From Orthonyx spaldingii (lineage: Eukaryota > Chordata > Aves > Passeriformes > Orthonychidae): DNA of 64,000 nucleotides. Positions 25,213 through 38,958 of the stretch are shown one piece after another. The notes beneath the pieces were generated by a model. That model saw nothing but the letters and a program-made list of their open reading frames with translations, was not told the origin of the DNA and searched no databases. A program made the translations under genes and the position numbers. The stretch's first letter is position 1. Each line of letters opens with the position of its first letter. Location of the stretch: assembly GCA_013397795.1 (NCBI GenBank), contig VZTJ01003848.1:1-64000 (forward strand). Reading direction: 5' to 3'.

Positions 25213-28200
25213 CTCAGTGATCTTGTCAAGTAGCTTCCTTTAGCTTTTGTCATCCTGTTATGTGATTATGTGTAACTGCAGGTTCAGCAGGGACAGTGAC
25301 GATCCTGCTACAGAGATATTCCCAAGCAGTATGGTGAAGGGTACCTTCTTTACATTTTTTAAATATTCAAGAAGCAGACCTCCTCAGAGCCCTATTTAAC
25401 ATCAAAATATATCACTCATGACTTTTTAAGATCACTTGCTGTGTCTACTACTGCTTGTTATTTAAGTGATGTGCAAGGTACAAATAGACATAAATGTTGT
25501 GAAAACATATTCTTTTTTCACATTATGCCTCAGCTTCCCTACTGTGTGAGCACTGGTTATTTTCAGGTCAGTCAAAAAGATATGAAACTCCGTACATCTT
25601 TGAAAACAGAGTCTGTCCTGGCTTGTAGCCTTGATAGGTTGTAGAAAGTCCTCCAAGACTTCTGGAATGGGCCGCAGTAAGCTCTGGGAAAAAGAAGTGG
25701 CAATGAGAGACTCAAGTCCTATATGTCTTTTTTATTCTTTTATTAACAAGAGCCCCAGATTAGTATGCCTTGCAATTCATAGTGCTTTACTCTTTGGAAT
25801 GCTTTCACACTACCATGTGTAAGAAAAGCCAATTCTGTCTCTGCATAAGCTGTTGTTTTACCTATTAATATGTTTTCCATTATTCCTTTTGCCCAAATCA
25901 AATTATGTACTCATGAAATCTAATTGAAGGCAAAATTCTAGTGCATTTGCTCTGAGGAGATCTGCTGAAGTGAGTGGAACAAGTCCTGGGCATTAGCAGA
26001 GATGGATGACTGAACTGGGCTCATGAAGAAATTTCAAATGAATTTGCAAGCAAAGGAGAGCACCCTGTCACTGCTTCCACTGTTGGAACGCACTTTTTAA
26101 ATGTTCTGGAGGGATTTTATTTTTTTCACCCTGTACTCTAACCTTCCTAGTATGTGTGAACATATATTCCAGGTCAAAGTTCAAAGTCAGTCAAAAAGGC
26201 ATGAAAAGTTGACTCCTGCAGCCTCCCACAGCTGATTTCAGTTGTCCTGCTGAACAATGCAGTTCTGAACTAGTCTTAATCTTATGTCGGCTCATCATGC
26301 ACCTCTTAGTAGCCTGCACCAGAAAGGAGTTATCTCATAGATAAATTACTGCCTTCTCTGATTTATCTTGGGGCAAAGGCAGAGAGTGTCTGGGGGAAGC
26401 TGGCTGGTCCAGGGCAACATGTCTCCTGTAAAAGAGGGTATGGTAGATAACAGGAAAGAAGTGGTAACCCTAAAGGGAGAATAGTGATACATCCAGAGTG
26501 GCTAAAGAGTCTCAGACTCCTCCCTTTTAAAAAGTAAAAGTAAGGGGTTATGTTTTAAGTCCATAAAATCAGGAATGGTGATGAGCAGATGAATTGGAAA
26601 TGATTAGTCACTGTTTATAAACCTGATGCAGCACTCGAAAAAATTATGAAGCTGTGAATTAAAGCAAACAAAAGGAAACATTTTTATCACAAAGGGCATA
26701 ATTAAATTGTAAAAACTCTTTATTATGGAGTGATATAGGAGCCAAAAGTACTATTAACTTGAGAAAGGCATCAGGAAAAGTTGTGCAGGTGCATTGAGCG
26801 TACAACCTCCGGCTCAGAGGACTCTGGAAGCAAGGGAGATGCAAGGATTGTGCTAATTATGCCCTACTCCTCACAAGCCTTGTCTAGACATCTACTGCTG
26901 GAAAAGGTTAAACAAAACTTCATCTGGAGCCAGGATATGCATTATTATTTAATCATGGCATATAAATTGCAAATTAATTCCCTGTACTATAGTAGAACAA
27001 TACTCCAGGTTCAGCAATACGGGAATATATAAAGCTGAAGTTTCTGCCAGATGCTTTTGGTCTAATATCAGATCTAACTTCCAAACCCACATTACTGTGA
27101 GGAGCAAGACCTGCAGATCTGAGTCAAAGCATCACAATGAGATTCAGAAATCTTCTATTTGGACAAACACCACTTGGGTTTTAGGAAGACTGATTATTAG
27201 ATAATAATAAGAAAATACAATGTCTAGCCCACAATTTTCTGCAACCACATATTGCTGGAGTGTTCAAGACTGTTTTGACAAAACATCACTGAATGCTTGC
27301 TGTACTTTTATACACATTATCTACTGTTTTATCTTTTTATTCCTGCCTGAGCATTCTCTGTTTTCCACAACCAGAGAGAGTATTCTGAATGATGAGCACT
27401 TGATCTGTTTGGTGTAGCTGTGTTGGTGTTGTTGTGATCCTGTAGGTATCACCCCTAGCTACCAGAGCCTTTGAAATCTCAACCAATAACAAGGATGAGA
27501 TATTGAATAAAGGTACTGAGGCTGCAGAACTTTGTCCTGTCTCTGGTGCAGTCAGATATTGCCAGTTTCTTACTCACTTTCCCAAACAATTCTCACTTCA
27601 ATGGTGTTGATGTGCCCTGCCTTACAAACATGCCAAGCACAAAGAGAGGTCAATGACAGACAAATAAGCCACTGAAATTTACCCTGTCCAAGGACCCACT
27701 CCCATTTGGTTCTCTTGAGTTCCTATGGAAAAGGAAGAAGCTGTGACGCAGCTTCTACAAGGAAAGCCAGTTCAGCTCTTACGTAGACTTCAGCAAAGAA
27801 AAAATCCGTGTACACAGGCACTGGCTGTACAAGAATTTGGTTATCCTTTCTGCTCCCCCTGTTCAATGCTTCAGAATTTAGATTGTGCAAATTTGTGCCT
27901 TGCATCACTTGAAAATGAATGTACTTAATTTGGTCAATGATAATACAATAACTTATCACTGATATTAATTCTTAGCTAACTGGCATTCTTTGTTTTCCTT
28001 AATATGGCTTGCTTCCTAAACTAAGCCATGGAACAAATTACAAAGTTGGTCTTGCAAAAGAGGCAGCAAAAAAACCCCAAATTATTAATTATGTGTGTAA
28101 TCATTCCTGGCTAGAGCTCTGTGAGTCAGTTTTTGGAAATATAATTTGTGGTTCAACTAGAGTTTAATGCCTCCAAATACTGCATATCTCATCCTCAAGC

Positions 28201-28377
28201 CAGAGAGAATTTACAAATTTGATGTTTCTACTTAAGATCCAAGACATTCTTTTACGCAAACTTTCCTAACTGCTATTTTTTCAGCCTACAAAGCAGTCAT
28301 TGTCTCTCTTTCTTTTTTTTAAAGCAGATATTTTTGCTTCTCCTGTCTAATCAAATTCTATTTGTTGTTCATTGCAG
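25213..28377. other. Intron 1, end, to the exon 2 acceptor
   Basis: Unique intronic DNA. The last ~130 bases form the pyrimidine-rich acceptor region (ctctctttcttttttttaaa at about 28303) before exon 2. No other feature supported. Confidence 0.5.
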
Positions 28378-28527
28378 ATAGCAGCTCAGGCAGTGTTATT
28401 TATGTGTATGAACACTGCAGGAATCTTCATTAGCTACCTATCAGACAGAGCACAACGTCAAGCCTTCCTGGAGACCAGAAGATGCGTGGAAGCCAGACTG
28501 AGACTAGAGACAGAAAACCAGCGACAG
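28378..28527 (+). CDS. ADCY8: ADCY8 exon 2: end of membrane domain 1 and start of signalling helix
   Basis: This 150-nt exon encodes 50 residues in phase 0. It begins IAAQAVLFMCMNTAGIFISY, the last hydrophobic segment of the first six-helix membrane domain. It continues through SDRAQRQAFLETRRCVEARL to ENQRQ, the charged amphipathic helix that leads out of the membrane toward C1a. The acceptor is a pyrimidine-rich tract ending attgcag|ATA and the donor is CAG|GTACGG. The ETRRCVEARLRLE stretch is highly characteristic of AC8 and separates it from ADCY1, 3, 5 and 6. An open frame runs 6 nt upstream and 12 codons into the intron before a stop, so the splice sites define the exon and not the open frame. 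The preceding exon (N-terminus with calmodulin-binding region and membrane helices) is not in the window. Confidence 0.96.
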
Positions 28528-28699
28528 GTACGGTCACCAGGAAAAACATTCGTACTTTTGTATTAACTGGTATTGATAATTAGACAAGACCAGGCTTTTT
28601 TTATTGTAGCCTTGCTGACTCCAGTGTGATACCACCTGATTTGTGCAGGTTAGGTCAGTTTTATGCTGCTGCTGTGCTGGTGTGTATTGAGTTGATATG

Positions 28700-29020
28700 A
28701 CATCTAAAAGATTTCCCCTGGGAAACAGGATGAATAGAGTGGCTGTTCATCATCCTTTCTCACAGAAGAGGCCATCAAATGAAACAGCAACTGGCAGATG
28801 TTTAAAAATGCTTCTTTACACAAGAGGGGTTAAGCTGGGGAGCTTCATGTTTCAGAGCGTTGTAGATATTAAAACCTGTATTAGTCAGGTGAAAGATATT
28901 CCAGAACCATCTGGGCACAGTCCTGCTCCCAGTGCTCTGGGATGGCTCTGCCTGAGCAGGGAGGCTGGACCAGATGACCCACTGTGGGCCCTTCCAACAT
29001 GACTAATTCTGTGAATCTGT
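28700..29020 (+). mobile_element. CR1 LINE 3' end, diverged, sense
   Basis: About 0.3 kb of CR1-like 3' UTR ends with a clear terminus (ggctggaccagatgacccac, then tgtgggcccttccaacatga and attctgtgaatctgt). It lies about 170 bases after exon 2. The left boundary is uncertain. Confidence 0.7.
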
Positions 29021-32000
29021 TCAAACTAAGCAAGTTCATGGAAGTGAACTCTATCTAGGCAGAGAAAATACTAAAGCATCACTTCAGGCCCATAGATGGA
29101 TTTTTTGCAGCTGAGAGGTCACTGCAGCAAAATATTACTTTTCTGTTTCTCTGTTCTTAAACTCTTCTTAAAATATCTGCTTTAGGCCTGTACATTAGCA
29201 CACTGGGTTAGGTAAACTTTTGGTCTGAACAGGTATAGTTGTTCCTAGATAATCATCTTCTCCCATCCAAAACAAGAAGTATCGCATAAAAGGAAATTTG
29301 CTGCTTGTTGTTTTGCACCAAAGCAAAATCATATCTGTATCATATAGGTTACATTGCTGTATAATTCTCAGATTAATTTAGCCTTTCATTTTGCCCCAGT
29401 GTACAAATATGTATACTACTTCTCAAATTTATTTCATTTGCCCCTTGAAAGTCATGCTCTTATATAGAGTTCTAGGAAGATGTCCTATTGTAGACTTCAT
29501 TGGCTAAGGAGTCAGTACCAGTGCATGACATTGCTGTTGAGTAATGCCAGGTATCTCTGCCAGAACATCTCTGCAGCCATTGCTGACTGAAAAAACTTTG
29601 AGGGATATTATCTAGGATGCTCTGTTCTCTTTTTACCTGCAGGATCATATTTTCATGCCTTTTTTGGGGTTTTTGGGGTGTCTGGTTTTTTTTCCTTTTT
29701 ATTCTTGCATAATCTTTCATAAACCATGATTTTGTAAGCTTTACTTGGACCATATTTTCTAGAATTCATTGTAAAAAACTTTATAAAACACTAACAAAAG
29801 ATTCCCTTGTTCTCTTGTTCCATGTTATTCTGAGGTTTTCCCATTAGAATTATTTTATCCTCTCATGTCAAATGAAGTTTGTACAAAGGCAAATATTTTG
29901 AGAAATTCAATTCTGCTGAATTTGTATTTTCTGTTAGGAAAATGAAAACAGATTGTTTCCATTTGGGTGGGAAGTTTGGTTGGTTTTTTGGGGTTTTTTT
30001 TGAGAGGGAGGAGGTAGTGGTTAGATCTGAAATATTTGTTTTTATTAAGTCAGGTTGAATTGTACATTTTGTCTTGGCCCATTGCCTTGCAAGGCTTCAG
30101 GGCTGTGCTGTTCCCTGAGGGCAGAACTTCCTGGAGTGTTACCTCACTGCAGCTGAGATTCACCTACAACCAAACAAAGCAGTGGGTCACAGGCATCATA
30201 TGACTGAAAATGCATAAGGGAAAATGTCCTTGGGCCAAGAAAAACGCCCACAGGAGAAAAATACAGACAAAGGACACCAAATGAAAGATGTCTTCTAAAA
30301 CTTAATACTGAACTAACTCAAAATTTTGGAACAAAACATTTTGAAGTATCTCTGATTAATTTTCTTGGACCTTTGAAATTGTGTTATTTTGCACACCTAT
30401 ATATAGAAATATTTCTAATAAACTTTTCAGCTTTCCATTCCTATTTGGAACAACGTTAACAAGATATTCCAATACTGGAACATCTTGAGGAATGCAGATC
30501 CTCTTTCCTTCAGCATTCTGTTTTTTCCTCTTGCTTCTAAAATAGTATCTCATTTAAGCAATTTTTTAACATATCTGCTTTAAGAAGACTGACAAGGTCA
30601 CATTTTAGGTGACTACTTGTTTAGCAGCTTGTCCATGCTCACTTAATCAGTAGAGAGGCAGTAATTCAGTGACTGCTAGCGTTTTTCTATCTTGAAGACA
30701 AATATTTCATGATACATGGACTCTGTAGTTCACCAGAACATAAAAGATCTTGCTACCTGTTAAAGCATATCATATTCTAAAAAGTAAGGATTAAATCTTG
30801 ATAAAGTTTATTAAATTAATTCTATGACTTTCTACAAAATTAATATATGAGGGGGAGAAAAAAGGTGGAAAAAGAGTGTGCAGGACAATAGATGAAATGT
30901 AGCTTCTTAAAATTTCTAAAAACATGGTTGAGGAACTAAAAATGTGCAGAAAAATAAAGTAATAATTATTTGTGTAATTCTTCCAGACAATCATTTCAGG
31001 AATTCCAAATTTTTTTCCACTTCAATTTATCTCCCCTTCACTTTCCATAAACTGTCTAAACTATGGGTTTCTTATAGCAGGGTCAAGTTTTTTGTTGCTT
31101 TCAGTGGTGCTACTGCTACTTTTTATAGTAGTGGATGGCTTAATTTAAATCTCTTGAGGCTTCTTTCATCCCCACACATCTTCTGCTTCTTAAACTGAAA
31201 GTAATAGAAAATTAAAATGTATTGACATGTCATATGTATGACAAGTCATATGAAATGTGACAGCTTGCCAGAAAGGTCCTGTAAGGTCTGGTTTTGTCTT
31301 TGCTTTGTTTAAATCAGAAGACCAGTAAAATTAAAGAAAAAACCATGAGTTTTAACCTACAATGAGGAGTGGTATGCTTGTCCATAAGCAATTACAAAAT
31401 GAGACTCCAATTTTATATAATCATGGAAGTTACATAAATGCTTCAGATATACTTCTATTCATTACTGTGTATTGTTAAACCTAAGAAATCAAGCTTCTGC
31501 TCTTCCAAAATTACCCTTCCAATTTCTTAATATCCCTTAGATTTATAATCTCTAATCTTCTGTCATTCTAATGATGATAACTGCTACTGCCATCATTATG
31601 CAGTATTGTGCAATGCCTAAAAGAGCCAATTGTGGAAAGTCACCCAGTTGTGAGCCAAACATTTTATAATCTGTGTTTTAGAGACAAGCAAGAGGTATCA
31701 TTAGAAATGTGGAGCTGTACAAGGAAACAAAACCACTGATAAGGAAGGATCTCTTGTTTTCAGAGGTTTTTAAAGACCTAATCAGTATTTGTGGATTTTC
31801 TGGAATACAAAAATAAAGTGTCTACTATTGCAGCTTCTGTTGTGGTGAAAAACGAGATTTTTCTGTATTTCCAGATACATTTCATATATATGATTTTTTT
31901 TTTCAATGAAAGGAGTTTCATTCATTCACTTGCAACCATTCCATAAAGAACAATGAAAATAGGAGGTGAAACCACCAAAATCCAGCTAGGGATGAAAAAC

Positions 32001-35000
32001 TTTTTTGTTGTTCTTCATTTACTCTGACCTGAAATTTGGACAGTTAGCTGTCATAATGTGTTTTCCAGATATCATCATTTCCCAGCAGTGTCTCCCTTTT
32101 GTGAGTTTTGAGGATTCAAGAATTCCTTGCACTATTTCATTTTTGCTGTGAAGTTTTCCAGTTTGACAGTCAAAGCCATTTTATTGTTCAGGAATATCTG
32201 GGCCTATGGTCTCTGTAAATCTGAATTAGCTCCACTGGCTCATTTTCCACAGAAAATATCTTCAAGTGCAAGTTCAGCTTTCACATCAATTGCAATTCAT
32301 TCAGTTACTGCACAGGAAGGAAGAGAACGAAGTGCAGACGTGGATGATGTGAAAGATTTTATGGAGCCTGGCTGGTCCAGGGCAACCTGACTCCAGTTTT
32401 GAAGTGACTCAGGTTCCAGTGTCTGTTTCCAAAAGTCTATTTACAATAAATCCCCTACGTCTTTTCTTTCCTTCTGCCTCCCCCATCCCCATTTACTTTC
32501 AACAAGACTTGTAGACAAAATTTTCAGAAGTTTTTCAGAAAGTCAGGATTTTCAGTTGTATTTTCAGATAATCAAGGATGAGATTTTTTTTCTATTGCTA
32601 TCCTTTTTCTTTTTAAGCACCTGGAATAGTTAAAAGTGCATATTAGCATTTTCAATTACAATGAATTTCCTAACTCTAATTACTCTATTATGAAAATTAA
32701 CAGTAGTGTGGCTACAAAGGAGAATTACTCCAGCAGTCACTGCTAATGATGTTTATGCACTTACCTGTATGGTATTAACTGTGTGACACCATTTGGAAAT
32801 CACAGCACCCTGTGAAACCGAGGAAGCATCTGTGTCTACTCATTTCCCAATTTTCATTAAAAAATTAGAACTTTTGTGAAAATCTAAAACATTTCAGAGC
32901 TTGACATAGTTAAAGGAGACTCCACTGTTGATGAGTACCAGAAAGACTTTATCATCCAAAGATGAAAATATCCTGCAAGCTGCAGGAGATAGAACAGACA
33001 AACATGTTGCAAAACAGCCTCCATTTAGCAGTTATCAATAAAATAATGAATTTAAATACAATTCTAATGAATTGCAGTTAGAGGCCTGTTCTTAAGTGAT
33101 GTATTTATATCAACCAACCAAATAAGGCTGCCATAAAATGTCCTCCGATTCTGTTTTCAAAACATTGCAATTATGAGTAAAAAACAAACATGAGATTCTC
33201 AGCATTCATAAGCCGATTTTATTCCAACAATATCATAACCTTCCACCACTTTTGTGAAATTTTGGTTTAATATTTTCATTTTATATCTACATGTTTCAAA
33301 AATACTGACAACCAGAGCTATACTTTGCTAATGACGACTTCCAAGTCACTATCTTTGTTTTTACCTTGCTTTTGTTGTAAGGACACAGCAGGTAATTCTC
33401 CTTTCATCACATCTGGGCAATGAAAATAGATAGTCTAACTCACTTTATTAATTAGCTACTGAAAACCCTTCAAAACCAATGAGTATGTAATTTCCCTCAC
33501 TGTGAAAATGCTGTGTAATTGCCTTAATGAAGAGCAGAAACTTGCACTAAATTTCTTTTTCATTTCTATTTTATCAGGATGCAAAATCCTTAAGTTTTAA
33601 ATGAATGACATACTAAATCCAGACACATATTGAAATGCTGACATTATGAAAAATTGCATTCAACATATGTCAGATGTCCTAACCTGCTCTTTCTCCAATC
33701 TTTACTTGAAATTTATTTAACATTTTAAACTCTGAAATACTACAATTTGATTATAAAGAGTCAGATAATTTTGTCATGCTGCCTTTTCCTGCACCACACA
33801 CCCATATGTCAAGTTATACATACCTGAAAACAATTATTGTGTAAGCAAGTCAGGAATATTGTTGTGCAATAAAAATTGTGCAGAAATACTTGGCTAACTG
33901 AAGCTTCAAATGGAGCCTTAAAAGGACTAGACAGGGAAAATCACAAAAGTTAAATAGCTGAAGTCATTATAGGTAGAAGACTATAAGAATCAGTCCGGCC
34001 CTTACCCCTTGTCTTGTGATAAGATCACAACATTACAGGACAGCTATTCACAGAAAAGGTATTTAGTCATAATTAGAAACTTCTCTTGTGTCACAGCCAC
34101 ACTTCAACTCTCTATCCAAGACTGCTCTAGACCAATGAGACTAATGAAGCCTGGATAAAGCAATAGGAAAATATGGATGGGAGGCTGAATTCAAGCTAAG
34201 CAAAGTTGTTAAACTGTATCTTACTAACATGAATAACCTGGGGTCTGGACTAATGTTCAAAAAACCCCATATATAGCCTCTCTGAAACATTTTATTTGCA
34301 TTATTTCTAGTAGATTTAGAGCACCTAATAACATTTTATGAAGAAGTTGTTTGAGATCAGAGGAGAAAACAGTCCATATCTGTTTGATTTTTACATTCGT
34401 CCTCTGGAGAGGTGTTCATGCTTGTTCTCAGTGTAGCAGGTTATGCATGATTCATGAAAAGAAAACTCTCTACCTCTTGTGCAGAGCTCACCAGCAAGGC
34501 TGCTCTGCCCCTGCTGTGATAAACTATTGGGAGGGAGTAAACTCAAATCAGAAACAAGTCCTCCAGGTTTTAAGTCCTGACAAGTCAAATAGAGAAAATG
34601 ATTTTATTTTAGCACTACATTTGTGCAGTTTCAGTGCAGTTATGTAGTGCTAGAAGTTACTAAAGCCACAACACATTAGTCTTTTTAGCTGTATTGTTTA
34701 AATCCCTCTTCAAGACAGTCCTCAGCAGACTCCTTTCTCTGCAGAAATAACCTCAAACTCCAACAAGAGAAGGTTCTCCCATGTGGAAATAAAGCCCCTT
34801 CTCAACGTCTTCCTTAATCCTTATGAAAATATTTTTGGGCATCTAACACTGTCAGAGGAAATGATGCTGAAGGCCGGGGGCAGGAGAGTTGGTGGGGAAC
34901 AAGCATTGCTTGCCTCCAGTCTTGCAACGAGGACTCAGGCCAGAAGGTCCAGGCTGGTCTCAAACCCACTGAGCTCCTAGGGATGCTTCCCATCAAGGTG

Positions 35001-36518
35001 GAACAAAGATCTGCAAGTTTTAATTATGGGTTTGGTCAGATCAGTGGGGAGCAAGAAGAAAAGACTGTTCTGCATTCAATGGTGTAATGAGTGGAGTCCC
35101 CTAAGAGAAGACCCTACAGACAATTCAACCCTGCAAGTCCTGCCACTGGCTTACTGAACACCTACTTCCCAGGCAATCTCTTTCTCGCAGGGGATTCCAC
35201 AAGTCCAATTAAAGCTCATTTTGAAAGTCAAAACAGTTTGGATACTGTTTCATTTGATTTGCATAAAGGATTAGAGCTCACCACCCCAAAGAACCATGTG
35301 TCCAGGTAGCAAGAGGATTGTTTTGTTTTCTAGGTATGATCACACATTCTATCTTTCTAGTATGGGTATGAAGGCTGTAAAATGAGAAGACAGCCCTTAC
35401 CCTTCAGAACAATCTTCTGTTGGCATATTTAGTCTCTTCTGCATGTTATCTTTGGAAAAACTATAATCCTGCCTTAATCTCTTTTTCCATTAAAAAAACT
35501 GTTCTGTTTGACCATTTGTTTCCTTCTACATTTACTTTCAGAGGATTTTTTTTTCACACTTTCCCCTGCAACAATCTCTATTTCCCATGGCTTTAAGAAG
35601 CTCTGTGCAGATTGATGAACTCTGGTTTGGTTTTTGGTTTTGTTTTTGTTTTTTTTTTTTAATTTTTTAAAGTAGCTTACATGTTATGGAGGTTTTATCA
35701 AGCTCTTACAAATTTAGAATTTAATCAACTCTCAGTACTTTGTAACCTCTAAAATAAGAGCAGATTGGACTGGGATTGGAAAGGACACTTTAAGAGGGTT
35801 AAATATCATAAAATCTTGTATATATATATTTATATATATATATGCATTGGTGGTAAGAATATTAAAACCCCTCTAAATTGGTATGAGGATAAAGTTCAGA
35901 TTTAGTTTAAAAAATAAAAGAATAATCTTAATTTTAGAGAGCGCATGGTCTTTCTTTGTAAAAGTAGTTTAAATTGCTTCATATTTAAAAATTATAATCA
36001 CAATAACAGAGGCTTTATTTTTAAAGGGCAAACAAGCTCACAATTAAAGAAAAACCTATGTAAATCTCTGTTTAGATATTGCATTTTAGCCTTTTTTTTC
36101 CTCTTGGTAGGAACCAATTTGCTGACTGTGAGATTCTAAGAAAAGTTTCACGTTTATCCAGACTTTTTATCTTAGTACCTTTCTCTAAAGAACCACAGAA
36201 ATTTTTTCTTGATGTTGTTCCATCAGCACTTAGAGGATCCAAATCTAAGTATAACATATTGGTCAATCCAACAAATGAAAGAATGTGCAAAGTTTATATT
36301 GTTCTTCACAATCCATTTCCATATTCCGCTTTAGTAGGTGACCTGTTTTCTAAGTCCAATAGCAGGTTTTTCTTCCTCATTGTTGGGGGGAAGAAACATT
36401 TACATGCACTTATGCTTTTGTAGATGCCAGGATATACATTTACTACACCTTATCTCAAAACATCCCATTGCTTAACCCATTTGCACTAGAAACAAACATT
36501 GTAAAGTCAGATTTTAGA
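29021..36518. other. Intron 2, unique AT-rich sequence
   Basis: 7.5 kb without a supported gene or recognised mobile element. It contains G/T-rich tracts at about 29665-29700 and 29970-30001, a T-run at about 35650-35661 and a short (TA)n tract at about 35819-35843. The 114-codon open frame at 36079-36423 has no recognisable domain or splice context. Confidence 0.5.
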
Positions 36519-36765
36519 TGTTGTGCCTTCACATTCGCTGCTGGCGTTTTGTCGCTGCGAGCGGATGTCGAAACACAGAAACTTGAGAGGTCTAGTGGTA
36601 AAAGAGGTCAATTTATTTATTAAATTCAGCTTTTATATACAAAATGGATTCTCACTTGATTGGTCACTAGCTGTACGCCCCCCACAGCTAATTGGCCACC
36701 TGGATTCATGAGAGTTTCACTACCTTTATCTTAGTTTATATAAATAGATTCTTTCTCACGAGAAA
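36519..36765 (-). mobile_element. Fragment of an endogenous-retrovirus LTR, reverse orientation (tentative)
   Basis: Read on the - strand, a CCAAT motif (about 36660-36665) is followed by a TATATAAAA box (36631-36639) and an AATAAA polyadenylation signal (36612-36617). A CpG-containing stretch follows (about 36530-36570) and ends near ...CACAACA. This order and spacing fit the U3-R-U5 of a retroviral long terminal repeat. The left end could start at TGTTGTG (36519). I could not find the right end, a target-site duplication or any internal retroviral genes. It is probably a solo or broken LTR. Confidence 0.5.
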
Positions 36766-38445
36766 GAGGTTTCTGTGCTGTCACAGTGTTTGTTTCTTAG
36801 AATCAAAGCATAACTCTCGTATTTTGTGTTCAAGTAGAAATCTTTCCTTGGAAGACATTAGTGAGAAGGAAACCTCCTTCTTAGTAGATGGATTTTGGAT
36901 TCACTAAGGATAAAACTCCTGTGTGGCACATTGATCTCTAAACTAGGTTGTTTAAACATCATGTTGGTCAATAGTGAATGAGACTGACAGGATTTTGGTG
37001 GCCTGTGTCTCCTGTGTTCTCAGCTCCTTGCTGAAGAGAGAGGTGTCTAAAAAAGAGCTTTTTTCAGAGCTGCCACTGAGTAGTGACCCTTGCTGATGAG
37101 TCAGGGAGGGGGACTGAGAAGGAATGAGTCAGGGGAGTGAAATAGTTTCAGTCCCCTACAGTGATGAAACACTTCTACCAACTGGGCTGCCATACAGTCC
37201 TCTCTGCTTAATAAAAACCCCCAAGCTCCAAATTCATCAAGTTAGTGTCTCTGCTCTGAATATACCTACTAATTTTAAGATCATCTTTCTTTCTAGTGCA
37301 GGATCAGAACTCTTAGGGTACTAAGAAACTCTGTTTAGTGCCCTAAAAGGACTGTAAGAGGACTCTAAAATTAATGTCCTTACAAGATGCTTAATTAATA
37401 CAGAGACTCTGTAGTTCAGGTAATGATTTTAGATCATCTAACCATGAGCAGTATCAATTCAAAGATAGACAGAGTCAAGTTACTGATGCCATTGCTAAGA
37501 TAATTTAAGGTAAGGCAGAATATTTGGACTAACATTTATAAATAGGCTGATGGTCTTTCATATCACCAGTATTCAACTGCCCATCTACAAGCCTATTCAA
37601 AGGGGTTTGATTTTCAGGAGGTGACCTTTGCTCCCACCTACTGAAAGGAAGTTTTTTCCAGCTTATGCTGTTTAGTACTGAAGTCTTGTAATTCTCTGAC
37701 AAGGTGTATTCCTTGTTTTGACCAGAAAAAATGACCTTGTAACTCTTATTCTTCTTGGTGTTCTGCAGTGATTTAGTCATATCAAGCTGAACAATAAAAG
37801 GCATGAGAGCCTTCTTTCTGATATTTTTCATGTCATTGGCTGCCACAATGAGTACTCCTGAGAAATGTGTATTTTACTGAAGCTGTCTAGCAATTTTTGA
37901 AACAGCCAAAAAAAAGCAACAAAATGGAAAAAGAGACATCTAAATCAACAGAAAATAGAAACAGTGCAGAAGAATTAAATGAAGATTTAACAGCAGATAA
38001 GTCAAAGCTGTTCCAGGGAAACATAGCACAATAAGCATTACAGTCAGATGGTGCCATTCTGATATTTTAGAACAAATTTGAATTGTAGGAGCTGTTTTGT
38101 GCTCGTTTTCTATTCCAGTAAAACAAGGAAAAACTTAAAATGATGCTATTATGGAATCAGTTCCCAGTAGTTGTGTCTATCTTTCTCCTGTTCTTTAGCT
38201 CTGACTCCTGCTTCACTTGCAAAGTAACTGAAATTTATGGAAGCCAATTCACCAGAAGAAAATACAAAGCTTTTTGTCATAATATGTGTCTTATTTCCAT
38301 ATAAATCTTTTTCTTCTGAATATTTATGTTCTCTACTATTGTTTGATAAAGAATAAATAACAAAAAAATCATGATATTTGGAAGAAACAAAATTGCAAAA
38401 CTATAAAATTTGCCTTTCCATTATTAGATAAGTCTAGTGGATTAC
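36766..38445. other. Intron 2, unique sequence
   Basis: No supported gene or repeat. The - strand open frame at 37529-37846 (105 codons) is lysine-rich and has no recognisable domain. Confidence 0.5.
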
Positions 38446-38958
38446 TGTGGGGCTGGAGGGTATCACTTGTTCAGCTCAGGGATCCCCAGCATAAACACGA
38501 CATGAACCTGTTGGAGCAAGTCTGGAGGAGAGTCATGAAGATAATCAGAGAGCTGGGGCACCTCTCCTATGAAGACAGGCTGAGAAAGTTAAAATTGTTC
38601 CATCTGGGGAAGAGAAGCCTCTGGGAAAACCTTATAGAACCTTCCAGTACCTAAGAGGGCTACAAGAGAGATGGAGAGGGATTTTTGACAAGGGTCTGTT
38701 GTGGTAGGACAAGTGGGAATGGCTTCAAACAGAAAGACAACAGGTTGAAATTACATTTTAGGAAGAAATTCTTGACTGTGAGGGTGGTAAAGCACAGGAA
38801 CAGGTTGCCCAGAGATGTTGTGGCTGCCCCTTGCCTGGAAGTTGGATGGGACTTTGAGCAACCTGGTCTAGTGGAAGGTTTTCCTGCCCATGGCAGGGAG
38901 GTGGTAATTGACTGATCTTGAGTGTCCCTTCCAACCCAAACCATTCTATGATTCTATG
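38446..38958 (+). mobile_element. CR1 LINE 3' part, sense
   Basis: CR1 3' region: gaagacaggctgagaaagtt (ORF2 end), then gtggtaaagcacaggaacag with gttgcccagagatgttgtgg. It ends in the CR1 terminus (ttccaacccaaaccattcta, then tgattctatg). 5'-truncated and broken. Confidence 0.88.

Noticed and set aside
31225..31262. Possible hairpin (microRNA-like) around repeated gtcatatg motifs
   Set aside because: The arms are short and imperfectly paired, well below the length of a microRNA precursor.
32127..32390. 87-codon open frame (+) in intron 2
   Set aside because: No recognisable domain and no exon-like splice context. Treated as chance.
36079..36423. 114-codon open frame (+) in intron 2
   Set aside because: No recognisable domain, no splice sites supporting an exon, and an overlapping open frame on the other strand. 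Consistent with chance.
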